DNA of 52,558 bases, taken from Tardiphaga sp. GTDB lineage: Bacteria > Pseudomonadota > Alphaproteobacteria > Rhizobiales > Xanthobacteraceae. This document shows, piece after piece, positions 8,078 through 15,911 of this stretch (positions within the stretch are counted from its first letter, which is position 1; every line of letters begins with the position of its first letter). The stretch spans positions 1-52,558 of the forward strand of contig NZ_JAQGJD010000324.1 in assembly GCF_028290785.1 (NCBI RefSeq), in the 5' to 3' direction. Position numbers and translations under genes: made by a program. The notes under the pieces were generated by a model. The model did no database searches. It was given only the letters and a program-made list of their open reading frames with translations, and was not told the DNA's origin.

Positions 8078-10894
8078 TCATTGCCCCAGCCGTTCGATCA
8101 GCGCGGGCGCATGCACCTGGTCGGCCTTGTAGTTGCCGGTCAGCGTGTACATCACGATGTTGACGCCGGCGCGGAAGGCGAATTCGCGCTGGCGCGGTTC
8201 GCCGGGCGTCAGCGGCAGCATCGGCTGGCCGTCGGGCCGCATCGCCCAGGCGCCAGCGAGATCGTTCGAGGTGATGATGATCGGCGACACGCCGTCGCCG
8301 CCGCGGGCCGGGCGCGAGGCGGCGTCATCGCCGTCGTCGCGCGGCAGCGTCTCGACCCAGGTCGGTCCGGAGTTGAAGCGGCCCGGGAAGTCGCGCAGCA
8401 GATAGAACGTCTTGGTCAGCACGTGTTCGCGCGGCACCGGCTCCAGCTCGGGCACGTCGAGCGACGACAGAATGTTGCGCAAGGTCAGCATGCCCGGCGT
8501 CTGCGACTCGCCGTTCGGTCCGGGCGGCGCCTCGATGGCGTCGCGGGTGTCGAACAAAACGGTGCCGCCCTGTTTCATGTAGGCGTCGATGCGGTTGATG
8601 GCGTCCTGCGGCGGCTTGGCGGCGCCGGGAATGATCGGCCAGTAGATCAGCGGGAAGAACGACAGCTCGTCTCTGGCCGGATCGATGCCGACCGGCTCGC
8701 CGGCTTCCAGCGCGGTGCGCTGCGCCAGAAACAGCGTCAATCCCGTCAGGCCGGATTTGACGATGGAGTCGACGTCGGCATTGCCCGTGATGACGTAAGC
8801 GAGGCGCGTCTGCGCGACGGCCTTGATGGCGAAGTCGTCGGAGGCCGCATCCGCGCGCGCCGGCGAGTACGATCCCGTTACGGTGCCCAGTGCGAGCATG
8901 ATCGCCAGCGCCGCCGGCACCGTGCGCCGCCGCAGCAGCGCGGCCATGCCGCCGCCGAGCAGCGCCACGATGACGGCATCGATCAGGAACAGCAGCAGCG
9001 CGGTGGACAGCAGGATGCCGCGCAGGTCGCGAGGTTCGGCATTGGTGTAGCTGGCGTGGCGCGCCTTCAGCGCCGACGTATCGAGCGGCGCAATGCGGTC
9101 GGCGGCGGCCAGTGCGTTGACGGCGAGCGGGCCGTCGGCAGGGCCGTAGAAGCCGGGCGGATGGTCGAGGCCGGCGCGGTCGCGGAAATCGGCGGGCAGC
9201 GGCTTGGCCGTCGAGGGCGGCGGGCCGAACGCACCAAAGCCGTCGAGCGTGCGCAGCGGCGCCACTGTCTCGGCGCCGGTCTCGCCGGCGACGCCCGCGC
9301 CGGGCGTTGAGGTATAGCCGGACATATCGACAATTCGTCTGAGCATCTCGACGAAGGTGCCAGACAATGGCAGGTCGGACCAGCGCATGTCGGCACTGAC
9401 GTGGAACAGCGTGACCAGTCCCTTGCCGCGGCGCTCGCCGGTGACCAGCGGCGTGCCATCGACCAGCGAGGCCCAGGTCCGGCTTGCCAGAGCGGCGTCG
9501 GGCTCGGCCAGCACCTGCCGGGTGATGGTGATGTCCTGCGGCACCGGCAGGCCGGCAAATGGGCCGTCGGCGGTGAAAGACGCTAGATGCTGCGGCTTTT
9601 CCCAGGTCAGGCTGCCGCCGAGGCTGCGGCCGCCGCGGCGCAGTTTCACCGGCACCAGATCGTCATCGCCTTGCGCCAGCCGCGGTCCGGCGAAGCGCAC
9701 CAGCACGCCGCCCTGTTCGATCCAGGCGTTAATGCGCTCACGGATTTCCGGCGACAGCGTGCCGACATCGGCGAGCACGATCATCGGCAGCTTCTGGTCC
9801 AGAAATTGGGTGATGGCCTGCTGCGGCGCGCCGCGGTCACCGAGCCGCACGTCGGCGAACGGCGCCAGCGCGCGGGTGAGATAAAAGGTCGAGGCGAGCA
9901 GCGGTTGCGCGGTGTCGCTGGTTGCGCCGGACACGATGCCGATGGCGCGGCGGCGCCAGCGCTTGTCGAGAAGTTGAACCGCGCCGGCAGAACGCTCGCC
10001 CGCGATTTCCAGCCGCGCGATGTCGTTGCGCAATTCCACCGGCAGGTCGAACGAGGCTTCGGTCTCGCGGTCGGCCGGCGCGAAACTGAACGGCGCTTCG
10101 CCAATCGGCGAGCCCTTCTGGTCGAGCCCGCGCACCACGCCCGTATCGATGCCGCCGCCGGAGGCGCGCAGCACCTTCACCGTCATCTTCGCCGCGGCAT
10201 TTTCGGCCGCGACCAAAGCATGGGCGGGCGCCGCGCCGCCGTCATAGATGGTCAGCGCGCGGTCGCCGATGGTTTTGCTCAGGCCTTGCGTGAATTCGCT
10301 GCCGCGGCCGGTATCGACGCCGTCGGACAGCCACACCAGCTCGCTGTCGCCGGTGGCTTTCAGGAAGCGCTCCAGCGCCGGCAGCGTCTCGACGCGCTCG
10401 ATGGCATAGGGCTTTGGAGACAACTGACGCAGCGCCACGCGCGCGGTGCCGCCCGGCAAAATGGTGATGTCGCGGGTCGGCTCCGACAGCGGCACCAGGG
10501 CGACGCCGCGGCGATCGCTATCGGCATTGGCGATCAACTCGTCGGCGGCCTTGATCCGTGCATCCCAGGATGAGGCGGCCGACCAGCCGTCATCGAGCAG
10601 GATCACCAAAGGCGCCTTGCTGGCGGTGGCGCCGGTTTGTGGATTCCAGATCGGACCGGCGGCGGCGAAAATGATCAGGGCCGCGGCCAGCAGGCGCAGC
10701 AGCGTCAGCCACCACGGCGAACGCGACGGGGTCTCTTCCTTTGGAGCGATCTCGAACAGCAGCCTTGTCGGCGGAAACGCGACGCGCTGCGGCCGCGGCG
10801 GCATCACCCGCAGCAGCCACCACAGCACCGGCAGGCTGACGAGGCCGAGCAGCAGCAACGGTTCGGCGAAGGCGAGGGGGAAAGCGCCCATCAT
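8078..10894 (-). CDS. BatA N-terminal / DUF4159 membrane protein
   Basis: A 938-residue inner-membrane protein. The N-terminus 'FAEPLLLLGLVSLPVLWWLLRVMPPRP' is the BatA / aerotolerance-regulator N-terminal signature, followed by a second membrane segment at about 60-80. A vWA-like domain has a weak metal site 'LLDDGWSAASS'. Further membrane segments lie at about residues 630-680. The C-terminal 200 residues are a DUF4159 domain ('RLAYVITGNADVD', 'SFFPLIYWPI'). It probably works with the MoxR ATPase and DUF58 protein in envelope maintenance. Its ATGA start overlaps the DUF58 stop, showing translational coupling. Confidence 0.82.
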   Translation of the reverse strand: MMGAFPLAFAEPLLLLGLVSLPVLWWLLRVMPPRPQRVAFPPTRLLFEIAPKEETPSRSPWWLTLLRLLAAALIIFAAAGPIWNPQTGATASKAPLVILLDDGWSAASSWDARIKAADELIANADSDRRGVALVPLSEPTRDITILPGGTARVALRQLSPKPYAIERVETLPALERFLKATGDSELVWLSDGVDTGRGSEFTQGLSKTIGDRALTIYDGGAAPAHALVAAENAAAKMTVKVLRASGGGIDTGVVRGLDQKGSPIGEAPFSFAPADRETEASFDLPVELRNDIARLEIAGERSAGAVQLLDKRWRRRAIGIVSGATSDTAQPLLASTFYLTRALAPFADVRLGDRGAPQQAITQFLDQKLPMIVLADVGTLSPEIRERINAWIEQGGVLVRFAGPRLAQGDDDLVPVKLRRGGRSLGGSLTWEKPQHLASFTADGPFAGLPVPQDITITRQVLAEPDAALASRTWASLVDGTPLVTGERRGKGLVTLFHVSADMRWSDLPLSGTFVEMLRRIVDMSGYTSTPGAGVAGETGAETVAPLRTLDGFGAFGPPPSTAKPLPADFRDRAGLDHPPGFYGPADGPLAVNALAAADRIAPLDTSALKARHASYTNAEPRDLRGILLSTALLLFLIDAVIVALLGGGMAALLRRRTVPAALAIMLALGTVTGSYSPARADAASDDFAIKAVAQTRLAYVITGNADVDSIVKSGLTGLTLFLAQRTALEAGEPVGIDPARDELSFFPLIYWPIIPGAAKPPQDAINRIDAYMKQGGTVLFDTRDAIEAPPGPNGESQTPGMLTLRNILSSLDVPELEPVPREHVLTKTFYLLRDFPGRFNSGPTWVETLPRDDGDDAASRPARGGDGVSPIIITSNDLAGAWAMRPDGQPMLPLTPGEPRQREFAFRAGVNIVMYTLTGNYKADQVHAPALIERLGQ

Positions 10895-11835
10895 GCTGAA
10901 CGTCCCGCCTTGACTGTGATGCCGCCTCCGGCGGATTTGCTGACCATCATCCCGCCGTGCAGGAACAATAGTAGCTCCGCGGCGGACCGCGTGGTGGTAT
11001 GGGTCGAAAAGAGCCAGCCGAGCTTGCCGGTCTCGGCGCGGATCTCGTCGCGATGGGCGGCGACCCGCGCAGTGTAGTCGACGGCCCATTTCTCGGCGCG
11101 ACCGGCGGTGATCATGTTGCCGCTTTCCGGCTCGATGAACTCGACGCGGCCGGAATAGGGGAAGCTCTCTTCCGCGGGATCGACGATCTGCACCAGCGTG
11201 CCATGCGCGCCGTTGGAAGACAGGGCGGCGAGCATGGTCTTGATCTCGGAAATCGGCGACCAGAAATCGCCCAGCACGACGATTTCGGCCAGCGCGGAAG
11301 GCACGAAGGTCGGCGGCAGGCTGTCGCGGGTCGCTGTGTCATGCAGCATTGCCTGAGCCATCTTGTCGATCACGCTGCGGCTGGCGGTGGGGTTCATCAG
11401 GCCTGGCACGCCGACGCGCTCGCCGCCGGCCACCAGCAGTTCGGCCAGCGCGAAGGTGACGATCAGCGCGCGCTCCAGCTTGCTGTTCAGCGCGCCCTTC
11501 GACGCGAACGCCATCGACAGCGAGCGGTCCGGCCACAGCCACACGGTATGCGCGGCCTCCCACTCCTGCTCGCGGACATACAGATGGTCGTCGCGCGCCG
11601 AGCGGCGCCAGTCGACGTTCTGCGATGGCTCGCCGGACACGAAGCGGCGGTACTGCCAGAAGCTTTCGCCATGGCCGGCGCGGCGACGGCCGTGCAACCC
11701 ATGGATCACGGTGGCGGCGATGCGACGGGCCTCCAGCACCAGGCGCGGCAATGACGCCGCAAGCGAACGGCTTTCGCCATCGGCGCGGCGGACTGCAAGA
11801 ATCTCCTGGGTGGCGTGGTCCGGCGCTGCGGCCAT
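10891..11835 (-). CDS. DUF58 domain protein
   Basis: A 314-residue cytoplasmic protein with the DUF58 core 'GHGESFWQYRRFVSGEPSQNVDWRRSARDDHLYVREQE', where the W-R-x-S-A/R motif is diagnostic, followed by a vWA-like fold ('HTVWLWPDRSLSMAF'). DUF58 proteins are partners of MoxR AAA+ ATPases; the pair is thought to act as a chaperone-like activator of other proteins. Its start overlaps the moxR stop by ATGA, and its stop overlaps the next start in the same way. The start is fixed by that overlap. Confidence 0.85.
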   Translation of the reverse strand: MAAAPDHATQEILAVRRADGESRSLAASLPRLVLEARRIAATVIHGLHGRRRAGHGESFWQYRRFVSGEPSQNVDWRRSARDDHLYVREQEWEAAHTVWLWPDRSLSMAFASKGALNSKLERALIVTFALAELLVAGGERVGVPGLMNPTASRSVIDKMAQAMLHDTATRDSLPPTFVPSALAEIVVLGDFWSPISEIKTMLAALSSNGAHGTLVQIVDPAEESFPYSGRVEFIEPESGNMITAGRAEKWAVDYTARVAAHRDEIRAETGKLGWLFSTHTTTRSAAELLLFLHGGMMVSKSAGGGITVKAGRSA

Positions 11836-12839
11836 CAACTGATCCGCGACTTGAGCTGACGGATCACGTCGGGAATGGTGCGGCCCTCGGCGCGCGCCGA
11901 GAAGGTCAGCGCCATGCGGTGCTTGAGGATCGGCTCGGCGAGATCGAGCACGTCGTCGATCGACGGCGCGAGGCGGCCGTCGAGCAGCGCCTTGGCGCGC
12001 ACTGCGAGCATCAAGGACTGGCTGGCGCGCGGGCCGGGGCCCCACGCGATCAGCTTCGAGGCATCGCCGGCATCCGGGCCGGGGCGCGCCGAGCGCACCA
12101 ACGTCAGGATCGCCTCGACCACGCTATCGCCGACCGGCAAACGTCGCACCAGCCGCTGCGCGGTAATCAACACGTCGGAGGTGATCGCGGCTTTCGCGAT
12201 GGTCTCGTCGGCGCCGGTGGTCTCGAACAGGATGCGGCGCTCGGCGTCGCGGTCGGGATAATCGACGTCGATTTCCATCAGGAAGCGGTCGAGCTGCGCT
12301 TCCGGCAGCGGATAGGTGCCTTCCTGTTCCAGCGGGTTCTGCGTCGCCAGCACATGGAACGGCTTCGGCAAATCGTGCCGCGCGCCGGCCACTGTGATGT
12401 GCTGCTCCTGCATCGCCTGCAGCAGCGCGGATTGCGTGCGCGGGCTGGCGCGGTTGATCTCGTCGGCCATCAGCAACTGCGCGAACACGGGACCGGCGAT
12501 GAAGCGGAACGAACGCTTGCCGGCCACACTCTCGTCGAGCACTTCGGCGCCGAGAATATCGGAGGGCATCAAATCCGGTGTGAACTGGATGCGCTTGGCA
12601 TCGAGGCCGAGGGTGACGCCGAGGGTTTCGACCAGCTTGGTCTTGGCGAGGCCGGGAACGCCGATCAGCAGCGCGTGGCCGCCGGACAGGATCGTCACCA
12701 GCGTATTCTCGACGACTTTCTCCTGGCCGAAGATGACGGTGGAGATCGCCTCCTTGGCGGCACGCATCTGGCCAGCGACCTGCTCGGCCGAGCGGACAAT
12801 CACGTCTTCGAGTTTCTCGACACTGTCTGCGCCAGCCAT
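11835..12839 (-). CDS. MoxR-family AAA+ ATPase
   Basis: A 334-residue ATPase with Walker A 'GVPGLAKTK' (60-68), Walker B 'LLMADE' (122-127), the MoxR insert, and the sensor region 'ATQNPLEQEGTYPLPEAQLDRFL'. MoxR proteins use ATP to remodel or activate partners encoded nearby, here the DUF58 and DUF4159 proteins. AAGGAG lies six bases before the chosen ATG, which fixes the start 42 bp inside a longer open frame. It is the first gene of a four-gene leftward operon and is divergent from the DUF1285 gene, across about 220 bp that must hold both promoters. Confidence 0.92.
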   Translation of the reverse strand: MAGADSVEKLEDVIVRSAEQVAGQMRAAKEAISTVIFGQEKVVENTLVTILSGGHALLIGVPGLAKTKLVETLGVTLGLDAKRIQFTPDLMPSDILGAEVLDESVAGKRSFRFIAGPVFAQLLMADEINRASPRTQSALLQAMQEQHITVAGARHDLPKPFHVLATQNPLEQEGTYPLPEAQLDRFLMEIDVDYPDRDAERRILFETTGADETIAKAAITSDVLITAQRLVRRLPVGDSVVEAILTLVRSARPGPDAGDASKLIAWGPGPRASQSLMLAVRAKALLDGRLAPSIDDVLDLAEPILKHRMALTFSARAEGRTIPDVIRQLKSRIS

Positions 12840-13061
12840 CGTCAGCTCCTTCGTGTAAACGCCGCCTGCGGGCGTCGTCATGCCATGAACCTCATGCTAA
12901 TCTGTAGCGAAGGTCATGGTTTTGTTGAATTAAACTATCCCCACCTTATTACGATGCGGGCTATGAACTGCATCACGGTATGGCGATTTGGACAGAACGC
13001 CACATGGCTTGGGGACGTGCACCAATCGTGCCAGATCGATACGACAAACTCAGGGATAACC

Positions 13062-13670
13062 ATGGCGAAGCAAGGGCAGATCGCGACCAGCGGCCTCGAT
13101 GGGTTGACCACCGCCGCCAAGGACGCCGCTGCCGGCGGTAAAGCCAAGGGGCTGCCGCCGGTGCATTTGTGGAATCCGCCGTTCTGCGGCGATCTCGACA
13201 TGCGAATTGCCAGTGACGGCACCTGGTTTTACCTAGGGACGCCGATCGGCCGGCCAGCACTGGTGCGGCTGTTCTCCACCATTCTGAAGCGGGAGGACGG
13301 CAAGCACTTTCTCGTGACCCCGGTCGAGAAGGTCGGCATCGTCGTCGACGACGCCCCGTTTCTCGCGGTCGAGATGCTCAAGGAGCAGGATTCGCGCGGC
13401 TCCGTGCTGCGCTTTCGCACCAATGTCGATGACTGGGTCGATTGCGATGCCGATCACCGGCTGCGATTCGAGGTAGCGGACGATGGTGGACTGATGCCCT
13501 ACCTGCATGTCCGCGCCGATTTGTGGGCCAAGGTGACGCGGGCGCTCTATTACGATCTGGTTGACATGGGCGAGGAGCGGGTGGTCGATGGTAAGCCGAT
13601 GTTCGGCATCGTCTCCGCCGGGGAATTCTTTGCCATGGCGGACGCGGAGCAGATGAGGGAAGCGCCTTGA
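13062..13670 (+). CDS. DUF1285 family protein
   Basis: A 202-residue protein matching DUF1285 from 'PPVHLWNPPFCGDLDMRIASDGTWFYLGTPIGRPALVRLFSTIL' onward; the C-terminal half has 'RFRTNVDDWVDCDADHRLRF'. The family is soluble and has no established activity. I start it at the ATG after 'GGGATAACC'. It is first in a tightly packed rightward operon: the Nudix gene starts inside its stop codon, then a small membrane protein and CCA-adding enzyme follow, each by a 4-bp overlap. This order suggests housekeeping use in nucleotide or tRNA metabolism, which is inference. Confidence 0.82.
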   Translation: MAKQGQIATSGLDGLTTAAKDAAAGGKAKGLPPVHLWNPPFCGDLDMRIASDGTWFYLGTPIGRPALVRLFSTILKREDGKHFLVTPVEKVGIVVDDAPFLAVEMLKEQDSRGSVLRFRTNVDDWVDCDADHRLRFEVADDGGLMPYLHVRADLWAKVTRALYYDLVDMGEERVVDGKPMFGIVSAGEFFAMADAEQMREAP

Positions 13671-14344
13671 ACGGGCCGATGCTGAAGACGGATGCGGCCG
13701 CCGCGAATATCGGCTCTGGCGAATTTTTCAAGCGGGCCCACGCGCGGCTGAATTTTGTCGTGCCTGAAGGTCTCGCCGACGCCAGCATCGTGCCGATGTC
13801 CGGCGATGCAGGTAACGACCGCATGCTACAGATCGTTGCCACCGAGCGTCCGATCCGTCCCGCGGCGGTGCTGATTGCGGTGATCGAACACGAGCATCCC
13901 ACCGTGCTGCTGACGCAACGTGCCGCGCATCTCAACGACCATGCCGGGCAGATCTCGTTTCCGGGCGGCAAGATCGACGCGTCAGACGCCTCGCCGCTCG
14001 ATGCTGCCTTGCGCGAGGCGGAGGAGGAGGTCGGCCTCGATCGCTCGTTCGTCGAGCCGATCGGCTATCTCGATCTCTACGGCACCGCCTTCGGCTTTCG
14101 CATCCTGCCGACGGTGGCGCGGGTCAAGCCCGGCTTCACGCTCGCGATCAACGAGAACGAAGTCGAAAGCGCTTTCGAGGTGCCGCTGGCGTTCCTGATG
14201 GACCCCGCCAACCATCAGCTGCACAGCAAGGAATTCCGCGGCATCGAGCGTTCCTATTATGCGATGCCGTTTGCCGAACGCTACATCTGGGGCGCGACCG
14301 CGGGAATCCTGCGCGTATTGTATGAACGGATTTGCCTGCCATGA
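13667..14344 (+). CDS. CoA pyrophosphatase (Nudix, NudL-like)
   Basis: A 225-residue Nudix protein carrying the CoA-pyrophosphatase signature ahead of the box ('LLTQRAAHLNDHAGQISFPGG') and a full Nudix box ending in 'REAEEEVGL'. Such enzymes cleave CoA or oxidised CoA to phosphopantetheine and 3',5'-ADP. The start is probably TTG overlapping the DUF1285 stop, with GAGGG eight bases upstream; an ATG four codons later lacks a well-placed ribosome site. Cotranscribed with its neighbours. A role in removing damaged CoA follows from the family and is not shown here. Confidence 0.85.
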   Translation: MNGPMLKTDAAAANIGSGEFFKRAHARLNFVVPEGLADASIVPMSGDAGNDRMLQIVATERPIRPAAVLIAVIEHEHPTVLLTQRAAHLNDHAGQISFPGGKIDASDASPLDAALREAEEEVGLDRSFVEPIGYLDLYGTAFGFRILPTVARVKPGFTLAINENEVESAFEVPLAFLMDPANHQLHSKEFRGIERSYYAMPFAERYIWGATAGILRVLYERICLP

Positions 14345-14604
14345 TCCGGCCGGTCTTCACTGAAATCGGCATCTTTCTGATTCCGTTCGCGCTCTATGCG
14401 CTGTTCCTGCTCGCCAGCAACAGCGGCGTAACGGTGCAATCGTCCTGGCCGCTGCATGTGCTCGGCCGGCTGGCGATCGCTGCCCTGCTGCTGGTGGTCC
14501 TCAGCCTGGTGCTGCTGGCGCAATTCTCCGGCGCGCCGCCGAGTTCGACCTACATTCCCGCGCACATCGAGAACGGGCGGCTAGTTCCCGGAGTCGAGAA
14601 ATGA
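14341..14604 (+). CDS. Small two-helix inner-membrane protein (DUF6111-like)
   Basis: An 87-residue protein. Residues 8-27 ('EIGIFLIPFALYALFLLAS') and about 41-62 are membrane segments. A short cytoplasmic or periplasmic tail follows with 'PSSTYIPAHIENGRLVPG'. This looks like the small family found next to CCA-adding enzymes in alphaproteobacteria; its function is unknown. The ATG overlaps the previous TGA, and its own TGA overlaps the CCA-adding enzyme start, so all three are translationally coupled. Confidence 0.72.
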   Translation: MIRPVFTEIGIFLIPFALYALFLLASNSGVTVQSSWPLHVLGRLAIAALLLVVLSLVLLAQFSGAPPSSTYIPAHIENGRLVPGVEK

Positions 14605-15863
14605 GCGACGTGCGCGTGCTCGACGATGCGCCGTGGCTGACCTCCGGCCCCGCGGCAAAAGTGCTGGCACTGCTCAACGGCGATGGCGAGGAAGCCCGTG
14701 TGATCGGTGGCGCGGTGCGCAATACGCTGATGCGGGTGCCTGTGGGCGATCTCGATATCGCCACCACCGCATTACCCGACGAAGTCGTGCGCCGCGCCAA
14801 AGCCGTCGGCATCAAGAGCGTGCCGACCGGCATCGAGCATGGCACGGTCACGCTGGTGGTGGACGGCCATCCGTTCGAGGTCACCACGCTGCGCGAGGAC
14901 GTCGAGACCTTCGGCCGCAAGGCCAAAGTCGCATTCGGCCGCGACTGGGCGCGCGACGCCGAGCGCCGCGACTTCACCATCAACGGGCTTTCGGTGTCGG
15001 CCGACGGCGTCGTGCACGATCATGTCGGCGGGCTCATCGACGTCGAGCGCAGGCGCGTGCGCTTCATCGGCGATCCCGACCGCCGCATTGCCGAGGATTA
15101 TCTGCGCGTGCTGCGGTTCTTCCGCATCCACGCCGCCTATGGCGCCGGCGAACCGGACCGCGACGGTTATCTGGCCTGCATCCGCGGCCGCATCGGCCTT
15201 GCCGGCCTGTCCGCCGAGCGGGTCCGGATGGAAATGCTGAAGCTGCTGGTCGCGGAAGGCGCGCTCGCGGCCGTGGTGGCGATGGTGGATGGCGGCTTGC
15301 TGCTGCAGATCTTCGGTGGCGTCCCCTATACAGGTCCGCTGGCGGCGATGATCGCGGCGGAAGCGGCGCTTGGACGAAGGCCCGACGCGGTGCTGCGGCT
15401 CGGCGCGCTCGGCGTCGCCGTCACCGAAGATGCCAAGCGGCTGGCGCAGCGGCTGCGGCTCACCAATGCGGAGGCCAAGGCGCTGGACTCCATGGGCCAT
15501 CGCTGGTGGCGTCTCGCGGGCATGGACGAGGCGATTGCGCGGCGCCGGTTGTACCGGCTCGGCGTCGATCGCTACCGCAATCGGATGATGCTGGCCTGGA
15601 CGCGGGCCGGGCTCGGCGCCGATCCGCAGCCATGGCGGACGCTGGTGACATTGCCGGACCGTTGGCAAGCGCCGGTGTTTCCGCTCAAGGCGGCGGATTT
15701 CATGGCGCGCGGCATTGCCAAGGGACCGGGGCTCGGCCACGTCATCGCGCTGGCGGAGGATGCCTGGCTGGCCCAGGATTTTCCGCTGGAGCCGGAGGCC
15801 GTGCAGGCGATCGCGGATCAGATCGTGGCGCGGTTCGGCAGCGAGCAGCGATCAGGCGATTAG
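14601..15863 (+). CDS. cca: CCA tRNA nucleotidyltransferase
   Basis: A 420-residue class II nucleotidyltransferase that adds or repairs the 3'-CCA of tRNAs. The N-terminal catalytic core has 'VIGGAVRNTLM' and the metal-binding D50-x-D52 in 'VGDLDIAT'. Next come 'RRDFTINGL' and the ribose/base-recognition segment 'RIAEDYLRVLRFFRIHAAYG'. The C-terminal 180 residues are the helical tRNA-binding body. Length is typical for alphaproteobacteria. The start overlaps the previous stop. It ends convergently with the GGDEF-EAL gene 48 bp away. Confidence 0.93.
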   Translation: MSDVRVLDDAPWLTSGPAAKVLALLNGDGEEARVIGGAVRNTLMRVPVGDLDIATTALPDEVVRRAKAVGIKSVPTGIEHGTVTLVVDGHPFEVTTLREDVETFGRKAKVAFGRDWARDAERRDFTINGLSVSADGVVHDHVGGLIDVERRRVRFIGDPDRRIAEDYLRVLRFFRIHAAYGAGEPDRDGYLACIRGRIGLAGLSAERVRMEMLKLLVAEGALAAVVAMVDGGLLLQIFGGVPYTGPLAAMIAAEAALGRRPDAVLRLGALGVAVTEDAKRLAQRLRLTNAEAKALDSMGHRWWRLAGMDEAIARRRLYRLGVDRYRNRMMLAWTRAGLGADPQPWRTLVTLPDRWQAPVFPLKAADFMARGIAKGPGLGHVIALAEDAWLAQDFPLEPEAVQAIADQIVARFGSEQRSGD

Positions 15864-15911
15864 CAGCCTTCGCCGGTTCTTCGCTTGAGTTGGCAGCCCG
15901 TGGCGCCGACG

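Noticed and set aside
11625..13061. Long upstream extension of the DUF1285 frame
   Set aside because: It runs antisense to moxR and DUF58; the domain begins only after the ATG at 13062.
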